From: an uncultured Aquimarina sp.
Lineage (GTDB): Bacteria; Bacteroidota; Bacteroidia; Flavobacteriales; Flavobacteriaceae
Assembly (NCBI RefSeq): GCF_947492965.1
Contig: NZ_CANLOZ010000001.1
Location: forward strand, 744,001 to 808,000
Reading direction: 5' to 3'
Length of the DNA: 64,000 nucleotides
In this document: positions 54,612 to 61,649 of the stretch, piece by piece
Position numbering within the stretch: the stretch's first letter is position 1
Layout of the letters: each line of letters begins with the position of its first letter
Notes under the pieces: generated by a model
What the model was told of the DNA's origin: nothing
Database searches by the model: none
What the model saw: the letters and a program-made list of their open reading frames with translations, nothing else
Translations under genes and position numbers: made by a program

Positions 54612-55652
54612 ATGAAACCGAAAAAAAAAGATATAAGAGCGCTTACCAAAGAACAATTACGTCAGTTTTTTGTGGAGAATGGAGATAAAGCGTTTAGAGG
54701 GAATCAGGTATATGAATGGTTATGGAATAAAGGAGCTCACAGTTTCGAGGAGATGACCAATATTTCTAAATCAACTAGACAGATTTTAGAAGATCACTTT
54801 GTAATCAATCATATACGAGTAGATCAAATGCAGCGAAGTACCGATGGTACTATTAAGAATGCGGTAAGACTACACGATGGATTAGTAGTTGAATCTGTTT
54901 TAATACCAACTCCTACAAGGACTACGGCTTGTGTTTCATCACAAGTAGGATGTAGTTTAGATTGCCGTTTTTGTGCTACTGCAAGATTAAAAAGAATGCG
55001 AAACCTAAATCCAGATGAGATTTATGACCAAGTGGTAGCAATTGATAATGAAAGTAGACTATATCATAATCGACCGCTTTCTAACATTGTATTTATGGGA
55101 ATGGGAGAGCCTTTAATGAATTACAATAATGTTCTTAAAGCTATAGATAAAATTACATCTTCAGAAGGTCTTGGAATGTCCCCAAAGCGAATTACGCTTT
55201 CGACTTCAGGAGTTCCAAAAATGATTAAAAAGATGGCTGATGATGAAGTGAAATTTAAGTTAGCGGTATCACTGCATTCTGCAATTGATAGTGTAAGAAC
55301 CTCCATTATGCCATTTAACGAAAACTTTCCTCTTAAAGATCTAAGAGAAGCCTTGGAATATTGGTACAGCAAAACCAAAAGTAGAATAACCTACGAATAT
55401 GTGGTATGGAAGGGGATTAACGACGCCAAGAAAGATATAGATGCATTAGTGCAATTTTGTTCATATGTTCCTTGTAAAGTAAATTTGATTGAATATAACC
55501 CTATAGATGACGGAGAGTTTCAACAAGCTTCGAATGCCGCTACCGATAATTATATAAAGGCACTAGAATCGAAAGGGTTTGTCGTAAATGTAAGAAGAAG
55601 TAGAGGAAAAGATATCGATGCAGCTTGCGGACAGTTGGCTAATAAATCCTAA
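54612..55652 (+). CDS. rlmN: 23S rRNA (adenine-2503-C2)-methyltransferase
   Basis: 346 residues, radical-SAM enzyme that methylates A2503 of 23S rRNA and A37 of some tRNAs. Cluster cysteines C114, C118 and C121 (GCSLDCRFCAT), FMGMGEPLMNYNNV, and the methyl-carrying cysteine in DAACGQL near the C-terminus. Usual length. Confidence 0.96.
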   Translation: MKPKKKDIRALTKEQLRQFFVENGDKAFRGNQVYEWLWNKGAHSFEEMTNISKSTRQILEDHFVINHIRVDQMQRSTDGTIKNAVRLHDGLVVESVLIPTPTRTTACVSSQVGCSLDCRFCATARLKRMRNLNPDEIYDQVVAIDNESRLYHNRPLSNIVFMGMGEPLMNYNNVLKAIDKITSSEGLGMSPKRITLSTSGVPKMIKKMADDEVKFKLAVSLHSAIDSVRTSIMPFNENFPLKDLREALEYWYSKTKSRITYEYVVWKGINDAKKDIDALVQFCSYVPCKVNLIEYNPIDDGEFQQASNAATDNYIKALESKGFVVNVRRSRGKDIDAACGQLANKS

Positions 55653-55751
55653 ATCAATGTTTCATATAAATTATTGATGAAGTGTTTTGATGCTCAATAC
55701 GGATTATACTATCTTCGCAACTAGTTAACACACAAAATAATCTACCTCGGA

Positions 55752-56729
55752 TTGAAAGTCGTTGAGCAAATAAAACTGCCTATTAGTGATGAGATGGAAC
55801 TTTTTGAACAAAAGTTTTCTCAATCCATGTATTCTAATGTTGCTTTACTCAATAGAATTACCCATTATATCGTAAATAGAAAAGGAAAACAAATGAGACC
55901 AATGTTTGTTTTTCTTGTTGCTAAAATGGTTTCCGGAGGCGAAATCAAAGAACGTACTTATAGGGGAGCTTCAGTTATAGAACTTATACATACAGCAAGT
56001 CTTGTTCATGATGATGTGGTAGATGATTCTAATCGTAGAAGAGGTTTTTTCTCGATTAATGCACTTTGGAAGAATAAAATCGCAGTTCTTATAGGAGATT
56101 ATCTGTTATCAAAAGGAATGTTAGTCTGTATTGATAATAATGATTTTGATTTGTTGAAAATCATTTCCGTTGCGGTACGAGAAATCGTAGAAGGAGAACT
56201 TTTGCAAATTGAAAAAGCTAGAAATCTTGATATTACCGAAGATATCTATTACGAGATTATTAGGCAAAAGACTGCTACATTAATTGCTGCTTGCTGTAGT
56301 GTAGGAGCATGTTCTGTAGAGCCAGAATCTGAATCAGTGGAAAAAATGAGAAAATTCGGTGAACTGATTGGAATGGCTTTTCAGATAAAGGATGATCTAT
56401 TTGATTATGGCGATACGGCTATTGGGAAGCCAACAGGAATAGATATCAAAGAGCAAAAAATGACTCTGCCGTTGATCTATACTTTAAACCATTGTACAAA
56501 AGAAAAGAAGAAATGGCTTATCAACTCTGTTAAAAATCATAATAAGAATAAGAAAAGAGTAAAAGAAGTCATTGACTTTGTAAAGGTTAGTGGAGGGTTA
56601 GAGTATGCTACCAAAATTATGCATCAATTTAAAGAAGAAGCTTTAACGATCTTGTCAGAGTACCCAGAATCAGAGTATAGGTCTTCACTAGAATTAATGG
56701 TTAGCTACGTAATCGATAGGAAGAAATAA
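55752..56729 (+). CDS. Polyprenyl diphosphate synthase
   Basis: 325 residues, trans-isoprenyl diphosphate synthase, probably making the side chain of menaquinone. Starts with TTG at 55752 (MKVVEQIKLP); no ATG upstream of the conserved part. First Asp-rich motif HDDVVDD at residues 86-92, RGKQ-type KGKQMRP at 45-51, and second Asp-rich motif KDDLFDYGD near 214. Chain length cannot be read; octaprenyl or similar is likely. Confidence 0.92.
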   Translation: MKVVEQIKLPISDEMELFEQKFSQSMYSNVALLNRITHYIVNRKGKQMRPMFVFLVAKMVSGGEIKERTYRGASVIELIHTASLVHDDVVDDSNRRRGFFSINALWKNKIAVLIGDYLLSKGMLVCIDNNDFDLLKIISVAVREIVEGELLQIEKARNLDITEDIYYEIIRQKTATLIAACCSVGACSVEPESESVEKMRKFGELIGMAFQIKDDLFDYGDTAIGKPTGIDIKEQKMTLPLIYTLNHCTKEKKKWLINSVKNHNKNKKRVKEVIDFVKVSGGLEYATKIMHQFKEEALTILSEYPESEYRSSLELMVSYVIDRKK

Positions 56730-56750
56730 TCGAAATTCTCTTTATCTTTC

Positions 56751-56782
56751 TTGGAGTATGATGGTGGTTGCTCCAATTTTTT
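56751..56782 (+). terminator. Terminator after the prenyl synthase gene
   Basis: TTGGAG (56751-56756) pairs with CTCCAA (56771-56776), 14-base loop, then six T. Lies 21 bases past the stop. Confidence 0.7.
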
Positions 56783-56922
56783 AATCAAAAATAAAAGTTG
56801 GTATTAGATTTGATGATCAAGGATAATTATAAAATATTTTCCTTGATGAGATACTTTTACGAGTTATTATCGTCTCTCTCAAAGAATATCAAACGCATTT
56901 AATCTTAAACAATTCGTGTTTT

Positions 56923-58503
56923 ATGAATAGAAAACTATTTTTATACAGTGCTATTATAATAGTGATATCAAGTTGTGGATCTGTAGAGAAGTATAATAAA
57001 CAAATAAGTAAGAAACATAGTCCAGAAGAATTAAAAGAAGATGTAGAGTATGCTTATAAAAAACTAAAAAAGTTACATCCAGATGTATACTGGTATATTT
57101 CTCAGGAAGAATTAGATGGGAAGGTAAATAAACTAAAGGATGAGCTAACAAAACCCTTAACTACAAAAGAGTTTTATACAGTATTCGCTCCTGTTATTAC
57201 GAGTATTAAACAAGGACATTTATCTATACAAGCACCTTCAGTTAAGCAAACCAAAGAGTCCATCAAAGAGAAAGGAAAAAGAGATTCTCCTTTTAATTCA
57301 CTGTCTTTTCAGAGTTCGGAAGATAAGCTTTATGTGAAAAAGGTTTTTAAAGGAGATACTACAATCATAAAAGGATCTGAAGTTATTGCGTTCGAAGATG
57401 AAAAAGTAGAAGACCTTTTAGCTTCTTTTAAAACATTTCATGCTAGCGATGGATATAACCAAACTTTCATTCCAAAATTTATAGGTAATCGTTTCGGTTT
57501 CTTTTATATGAATACACATAAACGAAAAGATAGCGTTTTATTAAATTTAAAGTTTAAAGATAGCCTCTATCAAAAGTATATATATGCTAGTTATGATAAA
57601 GCGAAGGACTCATCTGTTAAAAGTGATACTATAAAGCAGGTAAAGAAAAAACTAAGTAAATTAGAAAGAAAGAAAGCAAAAGAAGCTCGGAAAAACCTCT
57701 ACAAGAAAAATAATAAGTATGGATATAATAAGCGAACAGATGATTATAACAGGAATTTTAGTTTCTTAAAGTCAAAGAGCGAAACGCCCATTGCCTATAT
57801 GAAAATAAAGAGCTTTACTAATGGCGGGTATAAAGAGTTTTATAAAGAGAGTTTTGCTAAGATTGATTCTGCAAAATCTACAAACTTAGTAATAGATTTA
57901 AGAGGTAATTTGGGAGGGAGATTAACGGAAATTGATGATCTATATTCCTATGTAGCAGATAAAGAATATGTGTTTATAGAAAAATCAAAAATGACCGGAA
58001 GGTTAAGTTTTTTATATCCATACTTCCATACGAAATCAATAACTACCAAAACAGCAGCTACATTATTATCTCCTATATTAGCAGTGTATCAGCTGTTTAA
58101 AGTAAAAAAGGAAAAAGGAGATTCGTACTTTAAATTTAAATATAGTAAGTTAAGAGAGCCTAAGCCGAATAATTATAAGGGTAAGATTTATGTTTTAATC
58201 GATGGTGAAAGTTTTTCCGCCAGCAGTATTTTTTCTACACATTTAAAAGCAACAAAACGAGCAACTTTTGTAGGAGAAGAAACAGGTGGCGCATATAATG
58301 GAACCGTTGCTGGAGTGTATGCACCAATAGAATTACCTAATTCTAAAATAAATATGCGTGTAGGGTTGCTAAAAATTAATGCTCCATATAGTATTGAACC
58401 AGATGGTTATGGGATTAAACCAGATGTTCCTATAGAAAGTTATGTAACTGCAGAAGATAAAGAACTACAATGGGTTATAGATGATATTGAAGAGTCGAAA
58501 TAA
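56923..58503 (+). CDS. S41-family peptidase lipoprotein
   Basis: 526 residues. Lipobox VISSC with C18 as the lipidated residue. An N-terminal helical part (SPEELKEDVEYAYKKLKKLH) is followed by a region that may hold a degenerate PDZ. A long Lys-rich insert lies about 225-265. The S41 core follows: AYMKIKSFTNGGY, LVIDLRGNLGG, DGESFSASSIF with S432 the likely nucleophile, and FVGEETGGAYNG. The usual Glu after the Ser motif is not evident. Probably an envelope protease or a tail-specific protease relative. Confidence 0.85.
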   Translation: MNRKLFLYSAIIIVISSCGSVEKYNKQISKKHSPEELKEDVEYAYKKLKKLHPDVYWYISQEELDGKVNKLKDELTKPLTTKEFYTVFAPVITSIKQGHLSIQAPSVKQTKESIKEKGKRDSPFNSLSFQSSEDKLYVKKVFKGDTTIIKGSEVIAFEDEKVEDLLASFKTFHASDGYNQTFIPKFIGNRFGFFYMNTHKRKDSVLLNLKFKDSLYQKYIYASYDKAKDSSVKSDTIKQVKKKLSKLERKKAKEARKNLYKKNNKYGYNKRTDDYNRNFSFLKSKSETPIAYMKIKSFTNGGYKEFYKESFAKIDSAKSTNLVIDLRGNLGGRLTEIDDLYSYVADKEYVFIEKSKMTGRLSFLYPYFHTKSITTKTAATLLSPILAVYQLFKVKKEKGDSYFKFKYSKLREPKPNNYKGKIYVLIDGESFSASSIFSTHLKATKRATFVGEETGGAYNGTVAGVYAPIELPNSKINMRVGLLKINAPYSIEPDGYGIKPDVPIESYVTAEDKELQWVIDDIEESK

Positions 58504-58589
58504 AAAAATATTTTTTTATTATCTCAGACAACCTTTTTAATTTTTGTTGCGTCTATGTATATAGAAGATCTTAAATAATTGATTTTACT

Positions 58590-59159
58590 TTGAAAGTTAT
58601 TCAGTTTTATAAAAGCGAAACACAACTCATTAAGAAAGCTGCAAAGGGACATCGTGATGCCCAGCATCAGATATATGAAAAGCATGCGTCAAAAATGCTG
58701 AGCGTGTGCCGATATTATATAAAAGATATTCATCATGCAGAAGAAGTTATGCTGTCTGGATTTCTGAAAGTATTCATGAATTTAAAGAAGTTTAGTTTTC
58801 AGGGAAGTTTTGAAGGATGGATTCGGAGAATTATGATTAATGAGTCTATTTCATTTTTACGAAAGCAAAAGCAATTAGTTTTTACTGAGGATATTTCAAT
58901 GTATAAGGAAGAGTCCTGGAATAATATACATATAGAACTAGGAGTAGGGCAAATTCAAGAGCTAATTGATAGTCTGCCAGAGGGGTATAAAATGGTGTTT
59001 ATATTATATGCTGTAGAAGGATATAAACACAATGAGATTGCTGAAATGCTAGATATAAGTATTAGTACATCTAAATCTCAACTCTTTAAAGCAAGAAAAG
59101 TGTTACAGCAGAAGTTAAACCAACAAAACATGATTAGTAATGGCGCCGTTAAAATTTGA
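58590..59159 (+). CDS. ECF-type RNA polymerase sigma factor
   Basis: 189 residues from a TTG at 58590 (MKVIQFYKSETQLIKKAAKG). Sigma-2 region: QHQIYEKHASKMLSVCRYYI to GSFEGWIRRIMINESISFLR. Sigma-4: IDSLPEGYKMVFILYAVEGY and HNEIAEMLDISISTSKSQLF. It overlaps the following gene by 20 bases, which encodes a membrane protein in anti-sigma position. Confidence 0.92.
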   Translation: MKVIQFYKSETQLIKKAAKGHRDAQHQIYEKHASKMLSVCRYYIKDIHHAEEVMLSGFLKVFMNLKKFSFQGSFEGWIRRIMINESISFLRKQKQLVFTEDISMYKEESWNNIHIELGVGQIQELIDSLPEGYKMVFILYAVEGYKHNEIAEMLDISISTSKSQLFKARKVLQQKLNQQNMISNGAVKI

Positions 59160-59979
59160 AGATAATATAAAGGATAAGCTAGAACAGCGCACGATACAAC
59201 CATCAGATGCGATTTGGGAAAGATTAGATCAAGAGCTTGACGCAAAAAGTGGGCAAAAAAAAGTTAAGAAGTATTGGTGGATGGGTCTAGCTGCTAGTAT
59301 AGTAGGAGTTTTAATGACCACCACATTTTTTACGAATTCTTCCGATAGTTTAAAACCTTCTAATAATCAATTGGTCGAGGTTACAAATGAAAAAAATGAT
59401 AGTAAACAATCAGAAGATATAGATGTAGTTAATATTGATGCATTAAAAGAAGAGGAAATAATTGTTAATAAAGAGACAACAGAAGCAATTGAGAAAGAAA
59501 TCAATACTCCAATTACAAAGAAGAATAAAGAAGAAAGAATACAGAATAAAAAATCCCTTCGGTCTACTATTGCTACCATTGAATCTGTACAAAAGGTAGA
59601 AGAAAACTCCGAAGAAGACACAAAAATAGTTATTACAGAAAAATCAGAAGTTATTACTCATCCAATTAAAGAAATAGAAGATCCTTTAGAGATAAATAAA
59701 GGAGTTATTGACAATAAAGTTTCAGGTATAGTTGCACAAGTGGAACAATTGGAACAAAATAATAAAGTGGTTACGGATGAAGAGATAGAGGCTTTGCTAC
59801 TAAAAGCTCAGCACGAAATTACTACACAACAAATTTTACAATCTAATACGGTAAATGCTTCCGCACTGCTTCTAGACGTAGAATCAGAATTGGACGAGTC
59901 ATTTAAAGATCGGGTTTTTGAAGCGCTAAAAACTGGTTTTGAAAAACTTAAAACAACTGTAGCAGAAAGAGATAATTAA
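59140..59979 (+). CDS. Putative anti-sigma factor, single-pass membrane protein
   Basis: 279 residues. The first 45 are cytosolic (FEDNIKDKLEQRTIQPSDAI), followed by one membrane helix about 46-65 (WWMGLAASIVGVLMTTTFF). The rest is a long acidic and Lys/Glu-rich periplasmic part, partly coiled coil (DEEIEALLLKAQHEITT). The 20-base overlap with the sigma gene is the main ground for the anti-sigma call; I do not see a zinc-binding anti-sigma motif. Confidence 0.7.
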   Translation: MAPLKFEDNIKDKLEQRTIQPSDAIWERLDQELDAKSGQKKVKKYWWMGLAASIVGVLMTTTFFTNSSDSLKPSNNQLVEVTNEKNDSKQSEDIDVVNIDALKEEEIIVNKETTEAIEKEINTPITKKNKEERIQNKKSLRSTIATIESVQKVEENSEEDTKIVITEKSEVITHPIKEIEDPLEINKGVIDNKVSGIVAQVEQLEQNNKVVTDEEIEALLLKAQHEITTQQILQSNTVNASALLLDVESELDESFKDRVFEALKTGFEKLKTTVAERDN

Positions 59980-60001
59980 TATAAACATTCATCAATCAAT
60001 T

Positions 60002-60042
60002 CTTACTTATTCCCTCTCATCTTCGAGAGGGAAGAGAGTAAG
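60002..60042 (+). promoter_or_regulatory. Two-part RNA hairpin just ahead of the 60058 gene
   Basis: TTCCCTCTC (60010-60018) pairs with GAGAGGGAA (60025-60033), six-base loop. An outer stem CTTACT (60002-60007) with AGTAAG (60037-60042) extends it. The base ends 15 bases before the ATG at 60058 and there is no T run, so a role in translation or message processing is more likely than termination. Confidence 0.5.
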
Positions 60043-60057
60043 TCAAATCAATTATTT

Positions 60058-61125
60058 ATGAGAACACTAATTATGTTCGTCGTGATTACGACAATGACAC
60101 TTAATGCCCAATTTTTAACGGCACAAGAATCAGAAAATGCTGATAAAATAGAGGAATTAAAAAAAGAAAAAGAAGACATAGTGCTTTCTGAAAAGGAAGA
60201 GCTTAAAAAAGGAGTGGAAGAGATTAATGAAAGATTGGTAAAAGGCGAAATAACAACTGATGAAGCTCAAGATTTAAAAGAAAGCTTAGCTAAGAAACAT
60301 GCCTTAAATATTGAAAATAGATTGGCAATTGTGGATAATCAAATAGCATTATTAGAGCGTAATAATGCATCATACCTTTCTGATAAAACAAAACTCTCTA
60401 TAGGTTTTGGTGCTAGAGATCATGATGATGGTGATATTTTGTTTGGAATAAATGTAAAAAATACAAAGAAAGGCAAGAAGAAATATGATAAGCGTACCTA
60501 TTCAGATTTAGTGGTTGCTTTTGGATTAAACAATGCGATCGTAGAAGATCAATCGCTTGATGATTCGGATTATAAAATTGCGGGAAGTAGATTTTTTGAA
60601 ATCGGTTTAGCTTGGAAAACAAGAGTTTTTAAGAACTCAAATTTTATGAGAATCAAATATGGAATTTCTTATCAATCTAATGGTCTGAAACCTACAGATA
60701 ATAGATATTTCGTTGAGAATGGGGATCAGACGGAGTTAGAAGAATTTAGAGTGGAATTAGATAAATCTAAATTTAGAATGGATAACATAGTAGTTCCTGT
60801 ACATTTTGAATTTGGCCCTTCTAAAAGAATAGAAACTGACGAAAGATTAAGGTTTTCTACAAGGAAGAAATTTAGAATTGGCTTAGGTGGATATGCTGGT
60901 GCAAATATAAGTACACGTCAAAAATTAAAATATAAAGAAAACGGTGAACGTATAAAGGATAAAATCAAAAGAGATTATAATACCAATGACTTAATTTATG
61001 GTTTAAGCGGCTATTTCGGTTTCGGAGATATGTCTTTATATGCTAAGTATGATCTGTCTCCAATTTTCGAAAATGCAGCAGTTGATCAGCGAAATGTGTC
61101 TTTGGGATTGCGTTTCGACCTTTAG
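60058..61125 (+). CDS. Secreted protein with coiled coil and probable outer-membrane barrel
   Basis: 355 residues. A signal peptide runs to about residue 23 (TLIMFVVITTMTLNAQFLTA). A charged coiled-coil segment follows at about 28-105 (DKIEELKKEKEDIVLSEKEE). The remaining 240 residues alternate polar and hydrophobic positions and end NVSLGLRFDL, an aromatic/aliphatic final strand as in outer-membrane barrels. No family recognised. It follows the sigma/anti-sigma pair and may be its target. Confidence 0.75.
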   Translation: MRTLIMFVVITTMTLNAQFLTAQESENADKIEELKKEKEDIVLSEKEELKKGVEEINERLVKGEITTDEAQDLKESLAKKHALNIENRLAIVDNQIALLERNNASYLSDKTKLSIGFGARDHDDGDILFGINVKNTKKGKKKYDKRTYSDLVVAFGLNNAIVEDQSLDDSDYKIAGSRFFEIGLAWKTRVFKNSNFMRIKYGISYQSNGLKPTDNRYFVENGDQTELEEFRVELDKSKFRMDNIVVPVHFEFGPSKRIETDERLRFSTRKKFRIGLGGYAGANISTRQKLKYKENGERIKDKIKRDYNTNDLIYGLSGYFGFGDMSLYAKYDLSPIFENAAVDQRNVSLGLRFDL

Positions 61126-61233
61126 GATTTACTATAATCGGTAAGGTTCTCTATTCAGTTTTCATATTGTAAGAAAAGCAGAGGTACATTTTTAGACCAA
61201 TTTAAATTTTAAGTGTTAGCCATTTTTTGCGGG

Positions 61234-61268
61234 AAAAGAGTTATGTGTAATCATAGCTCTTTTTTTTA
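61234..61268 (+). terminator. Terminator after the 60058 gene
   Basis: AAAAGAGTTATG (61234-61245) pairs with CATAGCTCTTTT (61252-61263), one G-U pair, followed by more T. It lies 109 bases past the stop, giving a fairly long 3' leader. Confidence 0.8.
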
Positions 61269-61649
61269 TTTCTATATTGATTAGGGTTTGAGCGTATATA
61301 GATTTTATAAGGGATCAAAAATACTCTACTAACTTACTATAGAAAATATTATTGTTTCTTCAATGTTAAATAATGCACAAATTTAACACTATTGTTAAAT
61401 TATCATTAAAATATAAATCCCTTAATTTGATTACGGTTTTAAAGTAAATGCTTGATTGTAAGTATTTTATGACACTGTTTTTTTTTATTCCTTCGTTAAA
61501 TAATCTATATTTAAATCGCTCGAAATGTTAAATTTTTGAGTATAAAATTTAAGCTTTGATTATGCGCATGCCCCCTATTCGCAATCCAAAGACCTACTAC
61601 TTATGCTAAAATATGGTTCAGTGAAGTAATTGTTAACCAAATTTTAGAT
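61269..61649. promoter_or_regulatory. Upstream region of the large secreted gene, with repeated TGTTAAAT words
   Basis: TGTTAAAT occurs at 61364-61371, 61393-61400 and 61526-61533, and its complement ATTTAACA at 61381-61388; the pair at 61381-61400 forms a perfect inverted repeat with loop ctat. A weak TATATTTA box lies near 61506. No coding frame is visible. The words may be a regulator's sites. Confidence 0.35.
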
